Shown piece after piece: positions 16,536 to 25,400 of a stretch of 64,000 nt of DNA. The position numbers and the translations under genes were made by a program. This stretch comes from Bacteroidales bacterium (GTDB lineage: Bacteria; Bacteroidota; Bacteroidia; Bacteroidales; UBA10428): assembly GCA_016930375.1 (NCBI GenBank), contig JAFGGU010000032.1, forward strand, positions 1-64,000, given 5' to 3'. Numbering within the stretch: the first letter of the stretch is position 1; every line of letters begins with the position of its first letter. The notes below the pieces were generated by a model. The model was not told the origin of the DNA. It worked only from the letters and a program-made list of their open reading frames with translations, and did not search any database.

Positions 16536-19500
16536 ATGAGTGAGGAGATCCTAAAAGCGCTGATGCAACTGTTTGCAATTATTGCAAAACAGGATGAAGG
16601 CGTGGAAACCACCCAGGTGGAATACGTCAAAAATTTCCTGCAACAGCAGCTTAATGATGAGGAGGTGAAGGAATATTTCCTGCTTTTCAGGCAATATAGC
16701 GGCCTGGAAAATGCAGAGAACAATACGGAAAATGACGAAGAAAAAAACACACGCAAGCTCACCTCGGTAAGGGACTCCGTAAGGATACTGGGCTTGTGCA
16801 AAAAAATCAACAAGACCCTTACACAAAAACAAAAAGTAGTTGTTTTAGTCAGGCTTTTCGAAATTGTAAATGCCGACCGAAAGTTCACTGATCAGAGGAT
16901 GCAGATCATCAACACCGTTGGCGACGTATTTAAAGTTGAAAAAGAAGAGTTTGCCAGCATCGAATCTTTTGTGATCAGCAACGAAGTTGATCAATTGGAT
17001 GATGGCAATATTCTAATAATCAACGATAAGCAGGAATCTCTGCGGTCCGCAAAGAAAATTGTCACCAAACATCTTCAGGCCAATATTTTTGTTCTGAAGA
17101 TCAATAGCGTTGATCTTTACTTCTTAAAATATACCGGTAATGAGGACTTGTTCCTGAACGGATTACCTGTACGCAATGACCGTATCTATCTTTTTGCCAG
17201 CGGCAGTACCGTTAAACTCCCCAAATCAGCCCCGATTTATTACAGTGATGTCGTGGCTCATTTCATGGCTGATACCGTTAGCAGCCAGATATCCTATATT
17301 GCCCGGGACCTGGAATACAAGTTCCCCAACGGCAATATCGGGATAAAAGATATCAGTTTCTCGGAACTGCATGGTCGCCTGATCGGTATCATGGGCGCAA
17401 GCGGAGCAGGTAAAACAACCCTGCTGAACATGCTTTGCGGCATTGAACCGCCCTCCATGGGCGAAGTGCTCATTAACGGCATTGACCTGCACAAAAACAG
17501 GGAAAAACTGGAGGGCGTAATTGGCCTGGTGCCGCAGGATGACCTGCTGATTGAAGAGCTCACGGTTTACCAGAATCTGTATTACAACGCCAAACTCTGC
17601 TTCAAAGATAAAACCGAAGAGGAAATCGATGGTCTGGTCAGCAAAACCCTTCAGAACCTGGGGCTTTATGACCGAAAGGACCTGAAGGTTGGCTCTCCGC
17701 TTAAGAAAATGATCAGCGGTGGCCAGCGTAAAAGACTAAACATAGCCCTTGAGCTGATCAGGGAACCTTCCATATTATTCATTGATGAGCCGACATCCGG
17801 ACTTTCATCGCGGGATTCGGAAAATGTGATGGACCTGCTGCGTGAGCTTGCGCTGAAAGGCAAACTCATTTTCGTGGTTATCCATCAGCCCTCATCGGAG
17901 ATTTACAAGATGTTTGATAAAATGATCATCCTGGACACGGGAGGTTATATGATCTATTACGGCAACCCGGTGGAAGCCGTAATGTATTTCAAGCGTCTTG
18001 ATGCACAGATTAACAGTGAAGTCGGGGAATGCCCCACTTGTGGAAATGTTAATCCGGAACTGATCTTCAACATCATTGAGGCCAAAGTTGTGGATGAATT
18101 CGGTAATTACACCGATGCGCGAAAAGTGACTCCGCAGCAATGGGAAGAACATTTCAAGGAACAGGTCTCTTACAGCGAGTTGAAACCGGGAGAGGATTCA
18201 CCTCCGAAAAACCTGAAAATACCCGGCTGGCTGAGCCAGTTGGGAATATTTACCATCCGTGACTTCCTGTCGAAAATCAGCAACAGGCAATATGTAGCCC
18301 TGAGCCTTCTCGAAGCTCCCATCCTGGGTTTCATCCTGTCGTCCATCATACGGTATATCGAGGATCCGGATTCCGGGAAGTATGTTTTCAGACTGAATGA
18401 GAACATTCCGATTTTCATTTTTATGGCGCTGATCGTTGCACTGTTTCTCGGGCTCACCGTAAGCGCGGAGGAGATCTTCCGGGACCGGAAAATCCTTAAG
18501 CGTGAACGATTTCTTAACCTCAGCCGCTCCAGCTACCTGGTTTCCAAAATTATCATCCTGTTTTCGATTTCGGCCATACAGGCCTTTCTGTTCGTTGTGG
18601 TTGCCAACCGTTTCCTGGGCATACGCGATATGGGCTTTGCCTACTGGATCGCCCTGTTTTCAACGGCAGCCTTTGCCAATATGCTCGGACTGAATATTTC
18701 AGCTTCCTTCAATTCCGCCGTCACCATCTATATCCTGATCCCCCTTGTCATGATTCCCATGATGATCCTGAGCGGGGCCATGTTCAGCTTTGACAAATTA
18801 AACCGCTATGTGAGCCGGGTGGACAAAGTTCCGGTAATCGCCGAGATGATGGTGACCAAATGGTCCTATGAGGCTCTGATGGTGCATCAGTACAAGGATA
18901 ACAAATTCATGAAGAATAAGCTTTATGACATTGAAAAAGAAGAAAGTCAAAGTGATTTCAAAAAAGTATACTGGCTTCCCGAATTGTTTGAACGCCTGGA
19001 ACGAATCAAAAATGAAGTTGAAAACGTTAGTACTGTTAATATGTCTGCCAACGATCTCCTGGTCGTTGCCAACGAAATCATGAAGGAATCCGCCACCAAT
19101 CCGAATGTTCCCGCTTTTGAAAACACCGATGAACTGAAGCCGGGAAAATTCAGTAAACAAACAGCGGAAAGGGCTTTCGAGTATCTGTCGGCACTCGACA
19201 AATATTACGGAGATAAGTTCCAGCGCATCAGCAAGCAGAAGGAGAACTATTTTAACTATTACCTTGACAGGGATCCCGATGCCTATAACCAGCTGAGAGA
19301 CAGATACAACAATGAGGGAGTCTCCGATATCCTGCGTAAAGTATACGAGAAAAACAAGATCCTGGAATTTGACCATCAGCTGGTGCAGCATTATGACCCG
19401 ATTTACCAGGATCCCTTTGTAAAGAACCTCGCCACACTACGCACCCACTTCTATTCGCCGGTGAAGCCATTTCTGGGTAAAACCTTTGACACCTTCTGGT

Positions 19501-19610
19501 ACAATATAATTGTGATATGGTTATTGACAGCACTCTTTTATCTGGCATTGTATTATGAGTGGCTCAGGAAACTCATAGATTTGTCACAACGTTTTCAAAA
19601 GAAAAGTTGA
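16536..19610 (+). CDS. TerB-like / ABCG-type transporter fusion
   Basis: 1024 residues. The N-terminus (about 1-150) is helical and resembles the tellurite-resistance TerB fold (VVLVRLFEIVNADRKFTDQRM). Residues about 155-245 form a small beta-rich domain that could be FHA-like (EDLFLNGLPVRNDRIYLF). The ABC ATPase (about 255-480) has Walker A GASGAGKTT at 287, signature ISGGQRKRL and Walker B ILFIDEPTSGL, followed by HQPSSEI as in ABCG proteins. Five or so membrane helices follow (about 585-760), then a soluble insertion of about 200 residues and a last helix near 990-1010. Domain order fits ABCG half-transporters. The substrate is unknown; position after SiaC suggests it is the regulated output. 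Confidence 0.85.
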   Translation: MSEEILKALMQLFAIIAKQDEGVETTQVEYVKNFLQQQLNDEEVKEYFLLFRQYSGLENAENNTENDEEKNTRKLTSVRDSVRILGLCKKINKTLTQKQKVVVLVRLFEIVNADRKFTDQRMQIINTVGDVFKVEKEEFASIESFVISNEVDQLDDGNILIINDKQESLRSAKKIVTKHLQANIFVLKINSVDLYFLKYTGNEDLFLNGLPVRNDRIYLFASGSTVKLPKSAPIYYSDVVAHFMADTVSSQISYIARDLEYKFPNGNIGIKDISFSELHGRLIGIMGASGAGKTTLLNMLCGIEPPSMGEVLINGIDLHKNREKLEGVIGLVPQDDLLIEELTVYQNLYYNAKLCFKDKTEEEIDGLVSKTLQNLGLYDRKDLKVGSPLKKMISGGQRKRLNIALELIREPSILFIDEPTSGLSSRDSENVMDLLRELALKGKLIFVVIHQPSSEIYKMFDKMIILDTGGYMIYYGNPVEAVMYFKRLDAQINSEVGECPTCGNVNPELIFNIIEAKVVDEFGNYTDARKVTPQQWEEHFKEQVSYSELKPGEDSPPKNLKIPGWLSQLGIFTIRDFLSKISNRQYVALSLLEAPILGFILSSIIRYIEDPDSGKYVFRLNENIPIFIFMALIVALFLGLTVSAEEIFRDRKILKRERFLNLSRSSYLVSKIIILFSISAIQAFLFVVVANRFLGIRDMGFAYWIALFSTAAFANMLGLNISASFNSAVTIYILIPLVMIPMMILSGAMFSFDKLNRYVSRVDKVPVIAEMMVTKWSYEALMVHQYKDNKFMKNKLYDIEKEESQSDFKKVYWLPELFERLERIKNEVENVSTVNMSANDLLVVANEIMKESATNPNVPAFENTDELKPGKFSKQTAERAFEYLSALDKYYGDKFQRISKQKENYFNYYLDRDPDAYNQLRDRYNNEGVSDILRKVYEKNKILEFDHQLVQHYDPIYQDPFVKNLATLRTHFYSPVKPFLGKTFDTFWYNIIVIWLLTALFYLALYYEWLRKLIDLSQRFQKKS

Positions 19611-19627
19611 ATTTGATCATAATATTA

Positions 19628-19658
19628 TTTTTATTCATTTAATCAATCGTTATTTTTG
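19628..19658 (+). promoter_or_regulatory. Candidate promoter for the lipoprotein gene
   Basis: TTTT, a 19-bp spacer and TATTTTTG, an exact -7 match, end 24 bp before the ATG at 19683. It suggests that the lipoprotein and secreted protein genes can be transcribed apart from the transporter. Confidence 0.45.
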
Positions 19659-19682
19659 TTGAACAAAATCAAACTATGGATT

Positions 19683-20582
19683 ATGCGCAAAGCAATTGTA
19701 TATCTTCTAGTTTTACTGGCTGCAGCTGCAGGTTCCTGTAAATCAGGCGGACAAGGTAAGGATTCCGGCGAAATTCCAGATTCTGTCCTCAACCAGGGGA
19801 TTGAAATATCGGAAGATGTCATGCAGGACATTGTGCAGAACATTTCTTCTCCCGTTGAAATGGCAGCCATGATCAAGGATCTTGGCGTTCCCTACTCGAA
19901 CAGGTATATTTCCCCTACTGACCGAGTAGGAAATTTAACCACCAGTTTCCAGCAGGCGCTGAACCTGGGCATTTATGCCGCAGATCTGGGTTATTTGAAT
20001 ATGAACAACAAGACTTCGGCTGTAATTGATTACCTGACATCCATCAAGAGTTTGTCCGATGCCATCAAGGTGGGACAGTTTTTTGATTTCACCACCCTGA
20101 AGCGACTCGCCACAAACAGCAAGAATCTCGATTCACTGATGTATATTTCAGTGCACAGCTTCAACGAAATGGATAAGTATCTGCATGCGAATAACCGTAC
20201 CAACCTCAGCGCGCTGATGGTTACCGGTGTTTGGATCGAAGGACTTTATCTCGGCACGCAGGTCTACAAGATCACGCCCAGTCAAATGCTGGCCGAACGC
20301 ATTGGGGAACAGAAACTCACCCTGGATCAGCTGATGCTGATTCTTGAAAATTACAAACAGGACAAGCAGTATGCCAAATTGCTGGATGACCTGCAGTTAC
20401 TGAAAGATCTGTTTAAAACAGTCAATATTCGTATTGAAAAGGGCGAACCCGAGATGATCGAAGAGAATGGCATGCTTACCATCGTTCAGAACGATAAAAG
20501 TATCGTTGAGATTTCTCCTGAACAATTGACTGCTATCATTGCCACAACCGAGCAGGTCCGTAACAGCTTAATAAGCCTTTGA
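19683..20582 (+). CDS. Uncharacterised lipoprotein at the end of the signalling block
   Basis: 299 residues starting at the ATG at 19683; the in-frame TTG codons from 19656 lie inside the candidate promoter. The signal peptide ends in AAAAGSC, a lipobox, followed by a Gly/Ser/Lys-rich stretch typical of Bacteroidota surface-exposed or outer-membrane lipoproteins. The mature part is mostly helical with no recognised domain. It starts 72 bp after the transporter and is followed after 2 bp by a small secreted protein, so the three may work together. I do not recognise the family and give no function. Confidence 0.8.
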   Translation: MRKAIVYLLVLLAAAAGSCKSGGQGKDSGEIPDSVLNQGIEISEDVMQDIVQNISSPVEMAAMIKDLGVPYSNRYISPTDRVGNLTTSFQQALNLGIYAADLGYLNMNNKTSAVIDYLTSIKSLSDAIKVGQFFDFTTLKRLATNSKNLDSLMYISVHSFNEMDKYLHANNRTNLSALMVTGVWIEGLYLGTQVYKITPSQMLAERIGEQKLTLDQLMLILENYKQDKQYAKLLDDLQLLKDLFKTVNIRIEKGEPEMIEENGMLTIVQNDKSIVEISPEQLTAIIATTEQVRNSLISL

Positions 20583-20584
20583 TT

Positions 20585-21025
20585 ATGAAGAAATTCATCC
20601 TCATATTAGCAGTCTTTACATTCGTTTGCTCTGATTTCCTTCAGGCTCAGGATGTATCACAATTGACAGCCCAATGCGCGGCCAATGCAGGCGACGTAAT
20701 GTACCTGAAAGATTTTGTGGTGAAACTCGACCAGGGAACTCCGGGAGGAGCGCCTCCCACAGCGAGGTTTGCACTGCTTCTGAGCAAGAATGTTGTTTAC
20801 CGCTTCTCCATCTGTTCCGCACCGAATTCCGAAGGGGAGGCCGTGCTTCAGTTATTTGACATGAATACCCTGCTTGGGAGTACTTTCATCACTGCAACCG
20901 GCAAGGATTTCCCGTTCTTTGACTTCAAATGTCAGAAAACCGGCGTATATCATGTATTTATTTCTTTCAAAGAGGGCAAAGCCGGTGACGGTGTGGGGAT
21001 CATGTCTTACGTGAAGAAGCTCTAA
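20585..21025 (+). CDS. Small secreted protein, unknown
   Basis: 146 residues from the ATG at 20585; the TTG at 20579 is in frame but overlaps the previous stop. A signal peptide ends near FLQAQ. The mature protein of about 125 residues has three cysteines and alternating hydrophobic positions suggesting a beta sandwich (YRFSICSAP, GVYHVFISFKEG). No known domain is recognised. It lies 2 bp after the lipoprotein gene, so the two are very likely co-translated. Its stop codon overlaps the stop of the leftward DUF6427 gene. Confidence 0.75.
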   Translation: MKKFILILAVFTFVCSDFLQAQDVSQLTAQCAANAGDVMYLKDFVVKLDQGTPGGAPPTARFALLLSKNVVYRFSICSAPNSEGEAVLQLFDMNTLLGSTFITATGKDFPFFDFKCQKTGVYHVFISFKEGKAGDGVGIMSYVKKL

Positions 21026-21990
21026 AACCTCTGCCAGAGCAGGAGTAAAAGGAACAGTCCGAAGAAAATTTCATTGTACCAGGTAAACGGGCATTTCGCA
21101 AAATAGTACGAGAAAAGGTAGGCCAACGGTATGGCTGTATAATATACCATCCCGACGCCGGCTCCACGGATCACCCAAAAAATCAATACTGATAAAAGGA
21201 ATAAAAGCAGGGATACCAGGAAGAATTTCCGGGCATGGATCTTCATTTTGTTCAATGCTTCTGCCATGAAATAACTGCTGAAAAGCATAAATACCAGCAC
21301 ATAGATCCAATTGACAATCTGACTGAGCTTGAAATGCTGCTCCGTTTTTTTCAGTGACTCAGACATATCATTGAAATAAGTCGCGAAGGACAAGTCAGCA
21401 AGATAATAAACAGATACCAGGAAGATATAAGGGATCGCAAGCCCCAGGAAGGCGAAGGCCCATTCACGCCATATAAATGGCCGGAGGATGGACATGCCTG
21501 CCAGTAAAAAAAGAAAGAAAACAAGGGAAGGAAAATACACCATGCTGGCCAGGGCTATCAGCATACCGGCATCCATAAAATGGATGGAGATTCCCTCGGT
21601 TTTGTAGGCGCTGAATATCCGGAATAATAACACGATCAGAATGGTTGAAGCAACAAGCGCCGGGGTAAGCTGGTGCAGTTGTGTCATGCCAATCACGATC
21701 AGGGCATAAAAAAAGGACGGAAGCTGCGTACGTACCGGAATGAAAATATGAATGGTGTTGAGCTGCACCAGAAGATAGGCATTAACCGCCACAAGTATCA
21801 TGGCCAGTACTGAAGCAATAATCCTGAAGTCGCGGTTAAAGGCAATGATCCACCTGCCCATCGGAATTCCTGAAGATTCGGGCACAGCAGGAGCGATTGA
21901 CGGAAACAAAGACGGAATCCAATACACTACGGGCAGCAGTGAGATGAATAACAGAATACTGATCCGGTTGCTGTTGAAATACTTTAACAA
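21022..21990 (-). CDS. DUF6427 polytopic membrane protein
   Basis: 322 residues with about eight to ten hydrophobic helices covering almost the whole length. The N-terminus MLKYFNSNRISILLF is typical of the DUF6427 family, found almost only in Bacteroidota. The start is TTG at 21990; no in-frame ATG is close. The motif SILRPFIWREWAFAF in the middle is a family hallmark. No enzymatic residues are evident. It lies 26 bp downstream of trxA on the same strand and may be co-transcribed. Function unknown. Confidence 0.8.
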   Translation of the reverse strand: MLKYFNSNRISILLFISLLPVVYWIPSLFPSIAPAVPESSGIPMGRWIIAFNRDFRIIASVLAMILVAVNAYLLVQLNTIHIFIPVRTQLPSFFYALIVIGMTQLHQLTPALVASTILIVLLFRIFSAYKTEGISIHFMDAGMLIALASMVYFPSLVFFLFLLAGMSILRPFIWREWAFAFLGLAIPYIFLVSVYYLADLSFATYFNDMSESLKKTEQHFKLSQIVNWIYVLVFMLFSSYFMAEALNKMKIHARKFFLVSLLLFLLSVLIFWVIRGAGVGMVYYTAIPLAYLFSYYFAKCPFTWYNEIFFGLFLLLLLWQRF

Positions 21991-22016
21991 AATGTTCAGG
22001 TTTAATGCAAGCCTGA

Positions 22017-22334
22017 TTACAAGAGGGCTTCAACTTTATTTACAAGATTGCCTTTGGGCACTGCGCCCACTTGTTTGTCTGCTACCTGGCCGTTTTTAAA
22101 GAAAAGAACTGTCGGAATATTCCTGATCCCGTATTTGAAAGAAACACCCGGGTTCGCATCAACATCGAGTTTCCCCACAATTACCCTGTCCTTGTAATCT
22201 TCCGCTATCTCATTCACAATGGGACCGATAACCCTGCAAGGGCCGCACCATTCAGCCCAAAAGTCAACCAGTACAGGTTTGTCAGCTTTGAGCACAATTT
22301 CATCAAAATTTGCATCAGTCAGAATAACAGCCAT
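22017..22334 (-). CDS. trxA: Thioredoxin
   Basis: 105 residues of the classical thioredoxin fold with active site WAEWCGPCR and the cis-proline segment IRNIPTVLFF. It reduces protein disulfides in the cytoplasm and is itself reduced by thioredoxin reductase, which is not in this window. No signal peptide is present. It starts 81 bp downstream of dnaE on the same strand and precedes the DUF6427 gene. All expected residues are intact. Confidence 0.97.
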   Translation of the reverse strand: MAVILTDANFDEIVLKADKPVLVDFWAEWCGPCRVIGPIVNEIAEDYKDRVIVGKLDVDANPGVSFKYGIRNIPTVLFFKNGQVADKQVGAVPKGNLVNKVEALL

Positions 22335-22415
22335 CTTAAAAAGGTTTTGATAATGATTATAATCGTTTATAATGAATCGCTAAGTTACAAAATGCACATG
22401 AACAAAAAGCAGCAA

Positions 22416-25400
22416 TTAGTATAGTTTGAATTCTATTTCGTGGTTATTCGACAGAAATTCGATCAGCTCGTCTGAGAGGGCAACTCTTTGGGTCCGGCAG
22501 AACATATCCACGCTTATATTCTCCGCCGGATCAACTATCTGAACTCTCAGGTTCGAATTGCCTGTATTTTTTTGTGTAAATCGTGCCAGATGTTCCGTTA
22601 ATTTTTCCGTGATCATATCCACCGAAAGTTTTATCTGGATATTTTGCACCAACTCATCACGAACTGAACTTAGCATGTAGATGTTCTTGATTTTCAATTC
22701 AAGTTCCGGATTATTTTTCCAGGTGTTCTCTGCAATCATACCTTTGATCAACAGCGAGTAACCCTCATAAAGATACTTTCTGTAGTTTTCGTAATCCTTA
22801 TTAAACAGGGTCATGGAAAAAGTATCCGTATAATCCTCTATCGTAAAAGATCCATAAGGCTTGCCATTTTTTGTGGTGGCATGTTTCACCGTGGTAATCA
22901 TGCCCGCTATTGCAATTTCTTTCCCCCGGAGTTGTTCCAGGTCCCTGAGCTCGGCAAGCGTCACATTGCAAAACTGGCTCATCTCAAGTTTGAAATTGTC
23001 AAGCGGGTGGGAGGATAAATATATCCCGATCACTTCCTTTTCTTTATTGAGCTTAACAAGCGGTGGCCATTCAAGTGATTGGGCAGGCCTGGGCTTGATC
23101 ACTTCAATGGCGTTCACGCCTCCGAACAGCGTGGGAGCGCTATTCGACTGGCCCTGCATTCTGTTTCCATACCTTATCAGCTGCTCAGTAAAGCCCAGGG
23201 TTCCATCCTCATTGTCAAAGAACTGGTGGCGCTGGATTTCCCTGAAGCTATCAAAGCCGCCTGCCATGGCCAGTGCTTCCAGGCAACGCTTATTAACGGT
23301 ATTCAGGTTGACCCTTTCCACCACATCATAAATATCCCGGAACAGTCCGTCCTTGTTTCTGACCATGATAATATGCTCAACAGCTGACTCGCCCACGCCC
23401 TTAATGGCTGCCAGGCCAAACCGGATATGTCCCTGGGCATTTACCGTAAAGCGCGCCATACTCTCGTTAACATCAGGGACCAGCACTTTTATACCCATCC
23501 GCCGGCATTCATCCATAAAGAATCCAATCTTTTTGATATCGTTCAGGTTCCTGCTCAGTACAGCTGCCATGAACTCCGCCGGGTAATGCGCCTTCAGGTA
23601 AGCCGTTTGGTAAGATATCAATGCATAACAGGTGGAATGTGATTTATTGAATGCATAATGTGCAAATGATTCCCAGTCCTTCCAAATCTTGCCGACCGTC
23701 CTGGGATCATGCCCGTTACGGATACAGCCTTCTTCAAATTTCAGGCGAAGTTCATTCATCATGGTAATGGCCTTCTTACCCATGGCTTTTCGCAGGGAGT
23801 CTGCCATTCCCTTTGAAAAACCGGCAAGGAGCTGTGATAAAAGCATAACCTGTTCCTGGTAGACAGTAATTCCGTAGGTGTCTTTCAGGTACGCCTCCAT
23901 ATCAGGAATGTCATATACGATTTCCTCCTTCCCATGCTTACGGCTGATATAACTGGGGATATACTCCATGGGGCCGGGCCTGTAAAGGGCATTCATGGCG
24001 ATCAGGTCCTCAAACCGGTTTGGTTTCAAAGCCTTGAGGTACTTTTTCATCCCCTCCGATTCAAACTGGAATAATCCTGTAGTTTCTCCCCGGCTGTAAA
24101 GTTCATACGTTTTGGCATCATCCATGGGAAGGTGATCGATATCCAACTCGATCTGCCTGGATAACCTGACATTATCAATGGTATCTTTGATGATGGACAG
24201 CGTTTTTAATCCCAGGAAGTCCATTTTCAACATGCCTACCGGTTCCATGTGCGAACCTTCAAACTGGGTAACATTTAGTTCGGCATCCTTATTCCGGCAA
24301 ATGGGTATGTATTCTTCCAGGTTGTCTTTGCCAATGATAATGCCACATGCATGAACACCGGTTTGCCTTACCGAACCTTCCAGAACCTCTGCATATTTCA
24401 GGGTGCTGGCAATTAATTTATTGTCACTGTTTCTTTCTGCCAGTAAAGCCGGCACCTTTTCGTAGGAATCTTTAAAACTGGTGCCCGGCATTTCAGGAAT
24501 CATTTTGGCCAGCCTGTCCGCTTCAGAGAGCTCCAGCTTCTGCACCCTGGCAACATCCCGGATCGCCATCTTGGGAGCCATGGTGCCAAATGTGATGACA
24601 TGCGCAACCCGTTCCTTTCCATATTTCTTAACTACATACTGCAATACCTTTTCCCGGCCATCCTCGTCAAAATCAATGTCAATATCCGGCATGGATATGC
24701 GGTCGGGGTTCAGAAAACGCTCGAACAGCAGGTCATATTTTATAGGATCGATATCCGTAATTCTCAGGCAGTAGGCTACAACCGATCCTGCCGCCGATCC
24801 TCTTCCCGGGCCCACGGATACGCCCATTTCGCGCGCGGCCCTGATTACATCCCACACAATGAGGAAGTAACCCGGGAAGCCCATTTTGTTGATCGTCTCG
24901 AGCTCAAAATCGATCCTTTCCCTGATGATTTCATCCATCTCGGGGTAACGCCGGGCAGCTCCTGCCAAAGTCAGTGACCTTAAATACTCCTGGGCATCGG
25001 TGAAGCCTTCCGGAATTGGAAAATCCGGCATGACCGGTTCACTGTTGAGCTCATACTGCTCAACCTTCGACACGATCTCATTGGTATTGGCAATAACAGT
25101 GGGCAAATCGGAAAACAACCGCTTCATCTCATCCTGCGTCTTCAGCCATTCCTGCCTGGTATAACGCAGGCGATTGGGATCATCCACATCCTTCCCGGTA
25201 CTGATGCATAAAAGCCTGTCGTGCGCAGGAGCGTCCTCCTCATTGATGAAGTGAACATCATTGGTTGCGATGCATTTTATTCCGGATTCTGATGCGAGGT
25301 TGAGGAGTTGGTTATTTACAAAAACCTGGTTTTCATATACCTCCCTGTCGATTTGCGGATCCCCTGAAGGATGACGTTGCAACTCAAGGTAAAAATCACT

